Numbered from the stretch's first letter, positions 1 to 9,238 are shown. The stretch: DNA of 64,000 nucleotides from Candidatus Fermentibacterota bacterium (GCA_002748705.1 PDSZ01000002.1:1-64000), one strand, 5' to 3'. Notes: generated by a model not told the origin, from the sequence alone. Made by a program: numbers and translations.

Positions 1-1
1 A

Positions 2-553
2 ATCATAGGCCGCCAGCTCTATGCTGCCCGCAGAAGGCATGGAAAGACCGGTAAGGCATCCCGGGTGTTTACCTGGTTCTGGTACAAAACAGAAAAGAGC
101 TGGCGGCACGAGAGACGGGTAATCGCCAAGGCAGAGCACCTTGATAAGGGGGCGAACCCTCGATTCATTGTTACCTCTCTGCCAGACAGTGACCGAAAGC
201 TTTACGAGAAGGTCTATTGTGCCAGGGGTGAGATGGAAAACAGGATCAAGGAACAGCAACTTGATCTGTTTGCCGACAGAACAAGCACACACTGGGTCTC
301 CTCGAATCAGCTGAGGTTATGGTTTTCAACCTTTGCCTACATTCTGCTGAATGCCTGTAGAATACTCGGTATGAAGGGCACCATCTTTTCCAGGGCTCAG
401 TGCGGGTCAATTCGCTCGAAACTGATGAAGATCGGGACCGCAATCAAGTTCAGTGTAAGGCGGATTTCCATCAGTTTTGCCATCGGCTATCCCTGGTATA
501 AAGAATTCTGTCAGATCCACCGGAATATATGTACCATCCCACTGCGCATCTGA
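2..553 (+). CDS. IS1380-family transposase, C-terminal part (cut by window edge)
   Basis: The frame is open from the second base of the window, so the N-terminus of this DDE transposase lies outside. What remains is about 183 codons of the C-terminal half. The stretch RRVIAKAEHL...NPRFIVTSL and then YEKVYCARGEMENRIKEQ is characteristic of IS1380-type transposases; the latter carries the glutamate of the catalytic triad. The tail with RAQCGSIRSKLMKIG is also family-typical and the stop is where it is expected, so the 3' end looks intact. The GTG at 65 is only an internal codon. The element seems to end somewhere before about 765, where an unrelated IS200-like fragment starts. Whether the full element is active cannot be judged from this part. 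Confidence 0.85.
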   Translation: MIGRQLYAARRRHGKTGKASRVFTWFWYKTEKSWRHERRVIAKAEHLDKGANPRFIVTSLPDSDRKLYEKVYCARGEMENRIKEQQLDLFADRTSTHWVSSNQLRLWFSTFAYILLNACRILGMKGTIFSRAQCGSIRSKLMKIGTAIKFSVRRISISFAIGYPWYKEFCQIHRNICTIPLRI

Positions 554-744
554 GAAATCCTGTGATCCTGCAGAGTATGCCTGAAAAGGCAGTAGGGGGA
601 GTGTAGCCTCATCACTTGAGTGCCGCATTGAAGCCGGTGATTGGGTCCGAAATCTCTATGAAATGATACCGAATCCTATCCATTGACGAGAAGTGAACCA
701 GAATCAGGCATAATTCAGTGAAAAATCAGCCCTGAACGAGGGGA

Positions 745-930
745 TATGAGAAATCCGGGTTAAGGTCCACCTTGTCTGGGTTCCGAAGTATCGTAAGTGC
801 TGGTTGGCGATGTCACACTTAGAGTGCCCGATCAGCAATACACATCTGTTACCGAAAATAGAAATACCAGAGAGAACCGCCGCTTAATTCAACACAGGAT
901 TGCAGCGCACTTCGTGCGGTGCGAATCCTT
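745..930 (+). mobile_element. Relic of an IS200/IS605-type element with a strong hairpin
   Basis: Bases 759-797 encode VKVHLVWVPKYRK, the strongly conserved first beta-strand of IS200/IS605 TnpA (HUH/Y1 transposase), but similarity stops there and no full transposase follows. About 100 bases further on, 897-928 can fold into a long stem (GGATT and GC-rich arms closed by a short TTC loop, with one bulge and one mismatch). Subterminal hairpins are what TnpA recognises at IS200/IS605 ends, so the two together suggest a decayed element. The fragment starts abruptly next to the presumed right end of the IS1380 copy, which may have inserted into it. The rest of 554-1020 shows no gene. Confidence 0.5.
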
Positions 931-1023
931 TACTCGATAACCATTACCATCCTCTGAACAAGTTATGTACAGAGGCGATGGCAGGTACGGGCCGGGACAC
1001 TGACTGCCTGCAGTTAAAAGGGA

Positions 1024-1045
1024 AGGGAGGACTTTCGCCCTCCCT
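1024..1045 (-). terminator. Terminator hairpin after the gcv-mutL operon
   Basis: A seven-base-pair GC-rich stem (AGGGAGG and CCTCCCT around an 8-base loop) lies 15 bases beyond the stop of the last operon gene. On the minus strand it is followed by a short T tract (CCCTTTT), fitting a rho-independent terminator of modest strength. Confidence 0.55.
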
Positions 1046-1060
1046 GATGTCCATGTTTAT

Positions 1061-2188
1061 CTAGCTTTCGATAAGTTCCACATTGGCCCTTGGTACGATG
1101 AACTTTTTGCCGTCATCGAACTCAACCTCAAGCACCCTTACCTTGGCTTCAGAGTCAACCACCTGAAGCTCAGGAGGAAGAGCTGCGACCTTGCCTATCA
1201 TTCCGAAGAACGGAGCGCGGATACATCTGATGAGGCTTCCAATGTCCATTGCCCCTGCCTGCTTGGTGGAGGTGGCTGCACTGGCTGTATCTGCAGAAAG
1301 GGGAATAACTATCTCAGGGCGCATGACGCCTGCGCGAATCTGAGTTGCACCGTTAACGCTTGCCAGCATTCCCTGACGGCTCTTCAGAAGCTCGAAGGTT
1401 CCTGAAGCCATGGTCATTCTGCCGAACCCCTCTGTAAGAACAAGGGTGAGACCTTTCTTCTCGTGGCCGGTGATTGCTACACCAAGGTCGTATCCAAGAA
1501 GGTCTTTAAGGTCCTTATCGTCAAACCCGCCTACAACTATAGCCTTTACACCGGTTGCAACTGCCTTCTTCAGGACATCATGGCTGATGTAACTGCCTCC
1601 GAGAATAACCTTGCCCCTGCAGTCAGGAGTAATTCTCTCTGCTGTTATCTCCTGGTCGGGTGAATCGCAGACAACCTTCATCTCGCCTCTTACCTCGCCA
1701 CCGATACCGAAGATGCCCTGAACAAAGGTGCAGTGAGTCTCTACTACTACTCCTTCGCCTGGAAGAACTTCAGTAACCCTGCCGTTCACATATCCGTCTA
1801 TCTCCACAGGAATGGGAGGCTCACGGAGAACAGCCTGACCGGTAATCTCGTTGAAACTTTCAAAAACACCCTCAATAGGGCTCTTTACAGTATTCTTGAA
1901 CCACTTTCCGAAGAGACCTTTGCTCATGGCGAGAGGTTCACCCTGGGCTATCTTTTCCCCCTCCTTCTTCAGAAGAAGTTCAGGAATATCAGAAGCAGGG
2001 ACACCCATCATGTTGGCGATGTTGAACATCTTTACATTGCCGGGAAGCTCTGTTCTTGCAACAATGGTGTCAGCCTTGATCTCTTCACCCTGTTTAACCA
2101 GCACTTCACCCTTAAGGGGAAGTCTTCTTGTCTTGGCGATGTCAGCAACATCTGCGACTCTGAGGCCAGGTGTGTATGCGAATGCCAT
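1061..2188 (-). CDS. Conserved protein paired with MutL, barrel-sandwich and KOW-like regions
   Basis: This 375-residue cytosolic protein has no assigned function that I know of. The N-terminal part (about 24-37, LKGEVLVKQGEE) and a second segment at 102-123 (SPIEG...TGQAVLRE) look like barrel-sandwich folds of the lipoyl/biotinyl or RnfC-like kind, but I see no modified-lysine motif. The central part (about 190-260) is rich in Gly and hydrophobic strands, and the last 50 residues resemble a KOW-type beta domain. Its ATG shares one base with the stop of the upstream mutL-like gene (TAATG), so the two are probably translationally coupled and work together. It is the last gene of the run that begins with gcvT. 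Function is inferred only from this pairing. Confidence 0.7.
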   Translation of the reverse strand: MAFAYTPGLRVADVADIAKTRRLPLKGEVLVKQGEEIKADTIVARTELPGNVKMFNIANMMGVPASDIPELLLKKEGEKIAQGEPLAMSKGLFGKWFKNTVKSPIEGVFESFNEITGQAVLREPPIPVEIDGYVNGRVTEVLPGEGVVVETHCTFVQGIFGIGGEVRGEMKVVCDSPDQEITAERITPDCRGKVILGGSYISHDVLKKAVATGVKAIVVGGFDDKDLKDLLGYDLGVAITGHEKKGLTLVLTEGFGRMTMASGTFELLKSRQGMLASVNGATQIRAGVMRPEIVIPLSADTASAATSTKQAGAMDIGSLIRCIRAPFFGMIGKVAALPPELQVVDSEAKVRVLEVEFDDGKKFIVPRANVELIES

Positions 2189-4065
2189 TACTTCTCACCT
2201 CCCATGCTGAGGAAGCGTTCCGGATAGGTATCCAGTGTCTTTGACCAGGTCTGAAGCATCTTAACCCTCTTGCCGTCATCTTCAGGAAGGTTAAAGGGTC
2301 TTCTGCCTCTTCCGTCAAGAATCACACCGACAATTCCGCCTTCAAGGTTTCCTGTCCACTTTTCACCGGGACCATTTCCTACATCAAGGCCTCTGAAAGG
2401 TGTGATTACTGTTTCAGCCTTCTCACCTGGGCCCAGAGGAATAAGCTTCATCTCTCCCGGTACAATCTTCTCGGTTTTTGTTGTGCTGTCAGGCATCTTC
2501 ATTGTGAGTTCCGCCAGGTGGGAAGCCTTCTTCCAGGCTCCTGTCGGAGCAACGCAGTGTCCCAGTCTGATGAGACAGTCGTTGTTGAACACCTCAACTG
2601 CAGCCTCAGGATGCACTTCACTGAGAACACCAAGGTGAGGCATCATGAAGATTGAGTCAACTGCCAGCATGGTGACACCCTCAGGGAGGAAACTGTCGAT
2701 AAGCATATGGGCAGTCTGGCTTCTTCTCGGCGCGTGGCTGAGAACACCGCCTGAACCTATGAGAAGGTCCAGATCCATCATGTTCACCAGAGTTGCCCCG
2801 GTCTGTGTCTGCTCGAACGCGTCACCGATGGTTCTTTCCTGAGCAACACCCTTCAGGCCGGTGGCAAGTTCCTTGTGCTGTACAAGGGCAAGTCTTAAAG
2901 CTTCTCTTGCGATTGCCTGTTCTATGATGAGTTCCTCAAGCTCCTGAGGAATAGTTGTGGGACGAATCATCTTGTTTCTGATTCTGTTCCTGAGCTCTGC
3001 CTCGTCCATGTGGAAAGGCACCCACCTCATCACATTTTCCATACCGGCACTTGCAAGCACATTGCTCACTGAATAGCTCATACCCAGGTTTGCACTCACT
3101 GTACGGTTGAACACAGGTTCACCGTTGCTGTCAAACACACTGAACACATCAGTGGTGGCACCGCCGATATCAACACCCATAACATGAATGCTGTCCTGCC
3201 TGGCAACCCTTTCAATAAGTTTGCCTACAGCGCCTGGAGTGGGCATTATAGGAACATTGTTCCACTTGCCGCTCTCGTAATGTCCTGTCCAGTCCATGAG
3301 CTTGGCGTAGCCTGGAGCCTGTGCCATAACATGTTCCATGAAAAGCTCGTGAATGATGTCTCTGGCAGGGCCAAGGTTCTCTTTCTCGAGAACAGGACGA
3401 AGGTTGTCAACAATCTTCAGCTCAACTGTGGAACCCAGTTCCTCGGAGACAGCGTCAATTGCATCCTTGTTGCCTGCAAAAATCACAGGAAGCTTGAATC
3501 CCACACCGAAACGGGGCTTGGGATCCGCTGCCCTTACTATCTCCGCAAGCTCAACCACATGATCGATAGTTCCACCGTCAATACCTCCTGAAAGAAGGAT
3601 CATGTCAGGCCGGAGGCGTCTGATGTCGCCCACCTTCTCATGAGCGAGACGACCGTCATTGGATGCAACCACATCCATAACAATTGCCCCGGCGCCGAGA
3701 GCAGCTCTCTGGGCGCTTTCGCCGGTCATTGTCTTCACAACGCCTGCAACGGTCATCTGAAGACCGCCGCCTGCAGATGAGGTTGACACATAGAGATCTA
3801 CACCCTCTCCCGCACCCTCACGGACATTGACGCCTTCAGAGTCCTTCTTGAGAAAACTCCTTCCCTCAAGGTCCTCAATCTCACCGACTGCATTAAGAAC
3901 ACCTTTGGTAACATCCTCGGCAGGGGCCTCCACCGTTGTAGGAGCCTCTCCCCTTCGCGCGAGACGGTAGCGGCCTTCACTGTCACTGTACTCAATGAGT
4001 ATGGACTTTGTGGTGGTACTACCGCAGTCGGTGGCCAGTATGGTTTTAACTCTGTCCGCTCCCAC
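2188..4065 (-). CDS. MutL-family ASKHA ATPase-like protein (glutamate mutase-associated)
   Basis: A 625-residue protein of the family named MutL after the glutamate mutase locus of clostridia (not the mismatch-repair MutL). It has the actin/Hsp70-like ATPase signature: phosphate 1 loop DCGSTTTK (13-20), phosphate 2 loop DIGGATTD (299-306), and GSGGVLSHAP (437-446) near the adenosine site. Such proteins are thought to maintain or reactivate cobalamin-dependent mutases, but the biochemical role is not firmly known. No mutase subunit (MutS/MutE) is nearby; instead the gene sits in one run with the glycine cleavage genes. It overlaps the gene upstream by 20 bases and the one downstream by one base. 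Family assignment is confident; the role here is inference. Confidence 0.85.
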   Translation of the reverse strand: MGADRVKTILATDCGSTTTKSILIEYSDSEGRYRLARRGEAPTTVEAPAEDVTKGVLNAVGEIEDLEGRSFLKKDSEGVNVREGAGEGVDLYVSTSSAGGGLQMTVAGVVKTMTGESAQRAALGAGAIVMDVVASNDGRLAHEKVGDIRRLRPDMILLSGGIDGGTIDHVVELAEIVRAADPKPRFGVGFKLPVIFAGNKDAIDAVSEELGSTVELKIVDNLRPVLEKENLGPARDIIHELFMEHVMAQAPGYAKLMDWTGHYESGKWNNVPIMPTPGAVGKLIERVARQDSIHVMGVDIGGATTDVFSVFDSNGEPVFNRTVSANLGMSYSVSNVLASAGMENVMRWVPFHMDEAELRNRIRNKMIRPTTIPQELEELIIEQAIAREALRLALVQHKELATGLKGVAQERTIGDAFEQTQTGATLVNMMDLDLLIGSGGVLSHAPRRSQTAHMLIDSFLPEGVTMLAVDSIFMMPHLGVLSEVHPEAAVEVFNNDCLIRLGHCVAPTGAWKKASHLAELTMKMPDSTTKTEKIVPGEMKLIPLGPGEKAETVITPFRGLDVGNGPGEKWTGNLEGGIVGVILDGRGRRPFNLPEDDGKRVKMLQTWSKTLDTYPERFLSMGGEK

Positions 4066-4483
4066 TGCTTCTCCCTTCAGTTTCGTGCAGATTGTTATCC
4101 TTCCTGCCGAGCATTCTTCTGAAGAAAGTCCGTCTTTTCTTCCGCCGTTCCCTCTTCATCTCACTTCGGATTCTGGATGCTTCTGCGTTCTCTTCCTCTA
4201 TAGCCAAAGTCAATCTCTCAATATTTTCCCGGTCTTCAATCATTCTTACGAACCTGTAGTATTCGCCTGTCTGAACAATAAGCGAGATAACCGGATTGGC
4301 GAATACAAGCATCTGGCTCCCCAGAAAGGAAACCGGCTTGATGGATTCCAGAAGCATTATAGCAGGTACGGTCAGATCCCGCTCTACTATCTTTTTAGCT
4401 ATCTTCCTGCACAGTCTGTGGTAATCTTCAGGTGTGTCCTTCTGATAATCCTCAGGATCCAATCCTGGCCCGAATAAACTCAA
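4046..4483 (-). CDS. Small uncharacterised protein before mutL-like gene
   Basis: About 146 residues, soluble. The middle (LLESIKP...GSQMLVFANPVI...YYRFVRMIEDRENIERL) resembles conserved uncharacterised proteins that I associate with MutL-like neighbours; the C-terminus is very basic (KRERRKKRRTFFRR). A longer frame opens at 4576, but that would overlap the upstream gene by 125 bases. I prefer the TTG at 4483, preceded by AAGGA five bases away, which leaves a 32-base overlap; a TTG at 4462 is also possible. The last 20 bases overlap the mutL-like gene, so all three are probably co-translated. Function unknown. Confidence 0.6.
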   Translation of the reverse strand: MSLFGPGLDPEDYQKDTPEDYHRLCRKIAKKIVERDLTVPAIMLLESIKPVSFLGSQMLVFANPVISLIVQTGEYYRFVRMIEDRENIERLTLAIEEENAEASRIRSEMKRERRKKRRTFFRRMLGRKDNNLHETEGRSSGSGQS

Positions 4484-4895
4484 GAACTTCCTTTCCGTTC
4501 CCTGAGAACTGCACGCTGAGTCCTCTGAACCTGGCCAACCTGCTTGGGCCGGGGAAGGGGCTGAGAAGAACTCCAAATCTGTCTGAAGCTATGCTTCTCA
4601 CCTCATGCCACCTGCGCACCTCCTCTCCGAACACAGACTTCTTCCGAATACCGGTTTCATCCATTGTGAACCTTACCGGCAGGAAGTAGCTCCACATCGA
4701 GAGAAAGAGCAGCCCCAGGCCTGTCAACCCCCACCACAGATTGCCCATGACCATTGCAGCAGCCCAGGCGGCAATGACCATGATCAGAACAAGCGCAACA
4801 GAGGCCCAGGGTCTCTCACGCACAGGCAGAGAGACCCATTCCATTTTATTCTCAGGAGTTGCCTCCTGCAGGACTTTTTCCGGCTCAGCCTTCAA
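4452..4895 (-). CDS. Membrane protein with two TM helices and a PH-like C-terminal domain
   Basis: A 147-residue protein with a polar N-terminus, two adjacent hydrophobic helices (about 31-50 and 53-72) and a cytosolic C-terminal domain with the pattern RFTMDETGIRKKS...EVRRWHEVRSI, typical of small bacterial PH-like membrane proteins. No enzyme motif is seen. Its start overlaps the end of gcvPB by 11 bases, placing it firmly in the gcv-mutL run. It may anchor a complex at the membrane, but that is speculation. Confidence 0.65.
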   Translation of the reverse strand: MKAEPEKVLQEATPENKMEWVSLPVRERPWASVALVLIMVIAAWAAAMVMGNLWWGLTGLGLLFLSMWSYFLPVRFTMDETGIRKKSVFGEEVRRWHEVRSIASDRFGVLLSPFPGPSRLARFRGLSVQFSGNGKEVLEFIRARIGS

Positions 4896-6330
4896 GCGGC
4901 TCCACCAGATTCAAGTCCTTTACCGCTTTAACCTCATCCAGCCTCAGTACCGGTGTGTTAACCGGAGCATCAGTAACAAGGTGAGGTTTTTCTTCAATCT
5001 CAGCTGCAATGGCTATCATGGCATCGCAGAACTCGTCCAGACTCTCAAGGCTTTCAGTTTCCGTAGGCTCTATCATCATTGCTTCCTTCACAATAAGAGG
5101 GAAGTAAATGGTTGGAGCATGGAATCCGTAATCCAGAAGCCTCTTGGCGATATCCAGTGTTTTTACGCCTTTCCTTGCCATTTCAGCACCGCTTGCAACA
5201 AATTCATGCATGCAGGGACCGTCATCGTTTGGAACATCATAGTAAGGCTTCAGCCTTGCCTTCAGGTAGTTGGCGTTGATCAGGGCAACCTCTGAAACCT
5301 CTCTGAGACCTGCAGCTCCAAGGGTTCTGATGTACGCATAGGCCCTGTAGAGAACTCCTGCATTACCATGAAAAGCAAGCAGCCTTCCAACAGACTTGCC
5401 TGTTTTGCCTGTGAGAGAATAACAGTTCTTATCTTTAACCACAGCAGATTCAGGCAGAAACTGCTTCAGGATCTCACCGCAGCAGACAGCTCCTGCTCCA
5501 GGGCCGCCTCCGCCGTGGGGTGTGCTGAATGTCTTGTGCAGGTTGAGATGACACACATCAAAGCCCATGTCTGCCGGTCTGGCAATACCCAGCATGGCAT
5601 TCATGTTGGCGCCGTCCATGTAGTTAAGTCCGCCTGCTTCATGGATTATGGAAGTGATCTCCGTGATGCTGCTCTCAAATATGCCCAGGGTGTTGGGATT
5701 GGTGAGCATGAAAGCACAGGTATTGGGCCCTGCCTTCTCTCGCAGATCCTCCACATCAACCCTGCCGTGTTCATCTGATTTAACGCTGATAACCTTGAGC
5801 CCTGCAAGGGCACTGGTGGCAGGATTGGTACCATGGGCAGAATCAGGCATGAGAACTTCATTTCTATGACCCTCGCCCCGGTCATCCTGCCATTTCCTGA
5901 TAAGCAGAAGTCCTGTATACTCGCCCTGTGCACCTGCAGCAGGCTGAAGGGTAACACCCTTGAACCCGGTTATCTCGCAGAGAGCTTCTCCCAGACGGTG
6001 CATCAGTTCAAGTGAACCCTGAACTGTTTCGTCCGGCGAGAGCGGATGAACGGATGAGAGTCTCTCGTTCCGTGCCAGATACTCATTCAGCCTTGGATTG
6101 TACTTCATGGTGCATGAACCAAGGGGGTACATTCCACTCTCTATGTTGTGGTTCTTAGTGGAAAGCCTCACAAAGTGTCTCAGCACCTGATTTTCAGTTA
6201 CCTCAGGAAGCCCCGGCCTGTCAGTTCTGCTCAGCTGGACAGGAATGGGTGTTTCAGGAACATCCAGAGAAGGAAGGGTAACGCCGGTTCTGCCTGAACA
6301 GCTGTGAGCAAATATTGTCTTAGCCATCAT
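4885..6330 (-). CDS. gcvPB: Glycine dehydrogenase (decarboxylating) subunit 2
   Basis: The PLP-binding half of the split P-protein of the glycine cleavage system, which decarboxylates glycine and passes the aminomethyl group to lipoyl-GcvH. At 481 residues it has the usual length of subunit 2. The PLP lysine is K266 in HLNLHKTFSTPHGGGGPG, and the conserved MYPLGSCTMKYNP (68-80) is present. Its ATG overlaps the stop of gcvPA by four bases, as expected for two subunits made in equal amounts. The split form is common in anaerobes, Gram-positives and thermophiles. Confidence 0.96.
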   Translation of the reverse strand: MMAKTIFAHSCSGRTGVTLPSLDVPETPIPVQLSRTDRPGLPEVTENQVLRHFVRLSTKNHNIESGMYPLGSCTMKYNPRLNEYLARNERLSSVHPLSPDETVQGSLELMHRLGEALCEITGFKGVTLQPAAGAQGEYTGLLLIRKWQDDRGEGHRNEVLMPDSAHGTNPATSALAGLKVISVKSDEHGRVDVEDLREKAGPNTCAFMLTNPNTLGIFESSITEITSIIHEAGGLNYMDGANMNAMLGIARPADMGFDVCHLNLHKTFSTPHGGGGPGAGAVCCGEILKQFLPESAVVKDKNCYSLTGKTGKSVGRLLAFHGNAGVLYRAYAYIRTLGAAGLREVSEVALINANYLKARLKPYYDVPNDDGPCMHEFVASGAEMARKGVKTLDIAKRLLDYGFHAPTIYFPLIVKEAMMIEPTETESLESLDEFCDAMIAIAAEIEEKPHLVTDAPVNTPVLRLDEVKAVKDLNLVEPLEG

Positions 6331-7673
6331 CTGCTCCCTCTGGAAATATCACTGACAGCATTAACCAGTGCATCAATCTCTTCTGCAGTGCGCTTTTCGG
6401 TAACTGCAAAGAGCATAGCATTCTCCCCGAGGCCCCTCAAGGGAAGCCCAGGCAGGAAACCTCTTTCAAGAAGCGCTTTTTCAGCTTCATCTGCAGACAC
6501 CGGCAGATTTACTGCAAACTCCCTGAAGAAAGGAGCGCTGAACACAGGTGTTACTCCCTCAAGGGCAGTGAGCCTGTGAAACAGATAGTGGGTCTTGTGC
6601 CAGCAGTGTTCCGCTATGGTGCGGAAACCAGTTTCCCCTGTAAGGGAAAGGTATACAGTGTTGGCAAGGGCCATAAGAGCCTGGTTGGTACAGATGTTGC
6701 TGGTTGCCTTGTTCCGCTTGATGTGCTGCTCTCTGGTCTGAAGAGTAAGGACATAGCCGGTGTTGCCGGCACGGTCCTCTGTTTTGCCCACTATTCTTCC
6801 AGGCATCTTTCTCAGCAGTCTGGATGAAGCAGCCATGAATCCTGCGTACGGGCCGCCGTAGCTCATTGGAATGCCCATAGGCTGCCCCTCACCTGTAACG
6901 ATATCAGCTCCCATTGCACCAGGCGCTTCAAGCACAGCAAGGGCCACAGGATCAGCTGCCACCACCATAAGCCCTTTGGCCTGGTGAATAAGGTCAGCTG
7001 CTGCTCTGACATCCTCTATACAGCCGAAGAAGTTGGGATACTGCACTATGATGGCTGCAGCACCGCCTTCCATGAGTTTTGCGGCAGCTTCCAGATCAGT
7101 AACGCCTTCTCCTGTAAAGGGAATCTCATTGATCTCAAAGCCTGCCGAGTCCATGTAGGTGTGCATCACGGCAAGTGTTCTGGGGTTCAGGGAACCGGAA
7201 ACGAGTATTCTGTTCTTTCCAGTTGCCCGAACAGCCATAAGTGCCGCCTCAGCAACTGCCGAAGCGCCATCATACATACCTGCGTTGGCTGCATCGCAGC
7301 CGGTGAGCCTGGCAATCATTGTCTGGTACTCATAGATGGCCTGCAGGGTACCCTGGCTGACCTCAGCCTGATACGGCGTGTAAGCTGTGAAGAACTCACT
7401 CCTCTGCAGAATGCTGTCTATGGCTGCAGGAACGAAATGGTCATAAGCTCCGGCACCGCGGAAACAGACCAGATCAGCTGCAGTATTCCTGTTACCCAGA
7501 TCAGAAAACTCTTTTCTGAGCTCCATTTCATCTGCAGGTTCAGGCAGGTTGAGGGGCCCTGTCAGCCTGACTTCCTCCGGAACAGGAGAGAGAAGCTCCT
7601 GGAACTTCTCAACTCCTATGGTCTTCAGCATCTTCTGCCGCTGACCCTCCCGGTTGGGAACATATATGCTCAT
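6327..7673 (-). CDS. gcvPA: Glycine dehydrogenase (decarboxylating) subunit 1
   Basis: Subunit 1 of the two-subunit P-protein, 448 residues, the typical length. It carries the family pattern with FRGAGAYDHFVP near residue 73 and the YTPYQAEVSQGTLQAIYEYQ region, but no PLP lysine, which is supplied by GcvPB. It sits three bases after gcvH and overlaps gcvPB by four bases. It acts in the cytosol in the complex that releases CO2 and ammonia from glycine. Confidence 0.96.
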   Translation of the reverse strand: MSIYVPNREGQRQKMLKTIGVEKFQELLSPVPEEVRLTGPLNLPEPADEMELRKEFSDLGNRNTAADLVCFRGAGAYDHFVPAAIDSILQRSEFFTAYTPYQAEVSQGTLQAIYEYQTMIARLTGCDAANAGMYDGASAVAEAALMAVRATGKNRILVSGSLNPRTLAVMHTYMDSAGFEINEIPFTGEGVTDLEAAAKLMEGGAAAIIVQYPNFFGCIEDVRAAADLIHQAKGLMVVAADPVALAVLEAPGAMGADIVTGEGQPMGIPMSYGGPYAGFMAASSRLLRKMPGRIVGKTEDRAGNTGYVLTLQTREQHIKRNKATSNICTNQALMALANTVYLSLTGETGFRTIAEHCWHKTHYLFHRLTALEGVTPVFSAPFFREFAVNLPVSADEAEKALLERGFLPGLPLRGLGENAMLFAVTEKRTAEEIDALVNAVSDISRGSR

Positions 7674-7676
7674 TTC

Positions 7677-8060
7677 CTACTCTCCGATGTGAGTCTTGTA
7701 TTCATCGGCGGTAAGGAGAGCCTCAAACTGTGATTCGTCGGAAGCTTTAACTGCAAAGAGCCATCCGTTGCCGTAAGGGTCTTCATTTATCAGTGAAGGA
7801 CTGGCTTCAAGCTCTTCATTCACAGCTACCACTTCGCCGTCTACCGGAGCATAGAAATCCTCGGCGGTTTTAACAGCTTCCAGACCTCCGATAGCCTCTG
7901 CCTTTATGGCTTCTGCACCTGTTTCAGGCAGATCAGCCATTACTATCTCGCCCATTTCATGCTGTGCGTGGTCAGTGAGACCTACCACAAACTTGTCGCC
8001 ATCTTTTCTTACCCATTCGTGAGTTTCAGTGTATCGTACATTTTCAGGAATGCTGCTCAT
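7677..8060 (-). CDS. gcvH: Glycine cleavage system H protein
   Basis: The 127-residue lipoyl carrier of the glycine cleavage system, shuttling the aminomethyl group between P, T and L proteins. The lipoylated lysine is K64 in the motif GLEAVKTAEDFYAP, followed by PVDGEVVAVN; the N-terminal TETHEWVR is diagnostic. It lies 13 bases downstream of gcvT and three bases before gcvPA. The L protein and lipoate synthesis genes are not in this window. Confidence 0.97.
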   Translation of the reverse strand: MSSIPENVRYTETHEWVRKDGDKFVVGLTDHAQHEMGEIVMADLPETGAEAIKAEAIGGLEAVKTAEDFYAPVDGEVVAVNEELEASPSLINEDPYGNGWLFAVKASDESQFEALLTADEYKTHIGE

Positions 8061-8073
8061 TACGGTGCTCCTT

Positions 8074-9171
8074 TTATTTTCTGCTGCCGTCTTTGTAGAA
8101 CGGCACCTTTACAACTGTAACAGGGATTCTCTTGCCCCTGACTTCCGCTTCCAGCTCACTGTGGAGCTTGTGAAAACCTCGCTCTATGTATCCAAGACAG
8201 ATTCCTGTTCCCAAGGCAGGAGCGATGGAACCGCTTGTAATGATACCTACTTTTCTGTCCCCCTGAAACACAGGCGTCCCCTGCCTGGGGAAACCCCTGC
8301 CTGTGACAATCATTCCTGCAAGGTATTTCCCGGGCTTTTCTGCCTTCTGCATCTCTATGGCTTCCCGGCCTATGAAATCCTTGTCGGTCTTAAGTTTTAG
8401 TACCCATGCAAGTTTTGCCTCAACAGGAGTAGTGGTGTGGTCGATGTCATTGCCGTAAAGCGGGTATCCCACTTCAAGCCTGAGAGTATCCCGGGCGCCG
8501 AGACCTGCAGGAACAATGTCAAAGGGCTTTCCTGCTTCCATAACTGCATCCCATACCTTTTCAGCATCAGCGTTGCCCACATAAATCTCAAAGCCATCCT
8601 CGCCGGTGTAGCCGGTTCTTGCTATCAGAGCTTTGGCGCCGGCAAAGGTTCCACCTGTGTGCTCATAATAACCGATGGAGTCAAGATCACTGTCTGTAAG
8701 CTTAGCGCAGACATCCTGCGCTTTAGGCCCCTGAACCGCAACAAGCGCAGTTTCATCACTCTCGTCTGCAACATTCACATCAAAACCCTCAAGATGACTC
8801 TGAACCCAGGCCCAGTCCTTCTCAAGATTGGCTGCGTTCACCACCATCAGGTACTCTTCCTCTGAAATCTTGTAAACAATCAGGTCGTCCACTATTCCGC
8901 CGTCAGGGTAACACATTGCAGAATAGTATGCCCTGCCTGGAGCAACCTGTGCATCGTTGGTGAGAAGATTGTCAAGAAATGCTGTTGCACCGGCTCCGGT
9001 TACTCTGAACTCACCCATGTGGGTAAGATCGAACACTCCGACACTGTCCCTCACAGCCATGTGTTCTTTTTTGATTGTATCGTATTTTATAGGCATAAGA
9101 TAGCCGGCAAAAGGCTGTATTGTCGCACCGAGCCCTTCATGTTTGGTATGCAGTGGAGTTCTCTTATCCAT
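8074..9171 (-). CDS. gcvT: Glycine cleavage system aminomethyltransferase (T protein)
   Basis: A 365-residue aminomethyltransferase that moves the C1 unit from GcvH to tetrahydrofolate, releasing ammonia. Visible features are the N-terminal TPLHTKHEGLGA, the DLTHMGEFRVTG segment, and the C-terminal beta-barrel ending in the usual GxxIPVTVVKVPFYK. Length is normal. It is the first gene of the eight-gene operon; a divergent promoter region lies just upstream. I looked for a glycine riboswitch in the 160-base leader and did not see one. Confidence 0.97.
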   Translation of the reverse strand: MDKRTPLHTKHEGLGATIQPFAGYLMPIKYDTIKKEHMAVRDSVGVFDLTHMGEFRVTGAGATAFLDNLLTNDAQVAPGRAYYSAMCYPDGGIVDDLIVYKISEEEYLMVVNAANLEKDWAWVQSHLEGFDVNVADESDETALVAVQGPKAQDVCAKLTDSDLDSIGYYEHTGGTFAGAKALIARTGYTGEDGFEIYVGNADAEKVWDAVMEAGKPFDIVPAGLGARDTLRLEVGYPLYGNDIDHTTTPVEAKLAWVLKLKTDKDFIGREAIEMQKAEKPGKYLAGMIVTGRGFPRQGTPVFQGDRKVGIITSGSIAPALGTGICLGYIERGFHKLHSELEAEVRGKRIPVTVVKVPFYKDGSRK

Positions 9172-9238
9172 TAGTTTCCCTTCCAGGGATTAGCTGTTAA
9201 ACATAAAACGAAGCCATATCTGCTATTCGGGGAATGTT

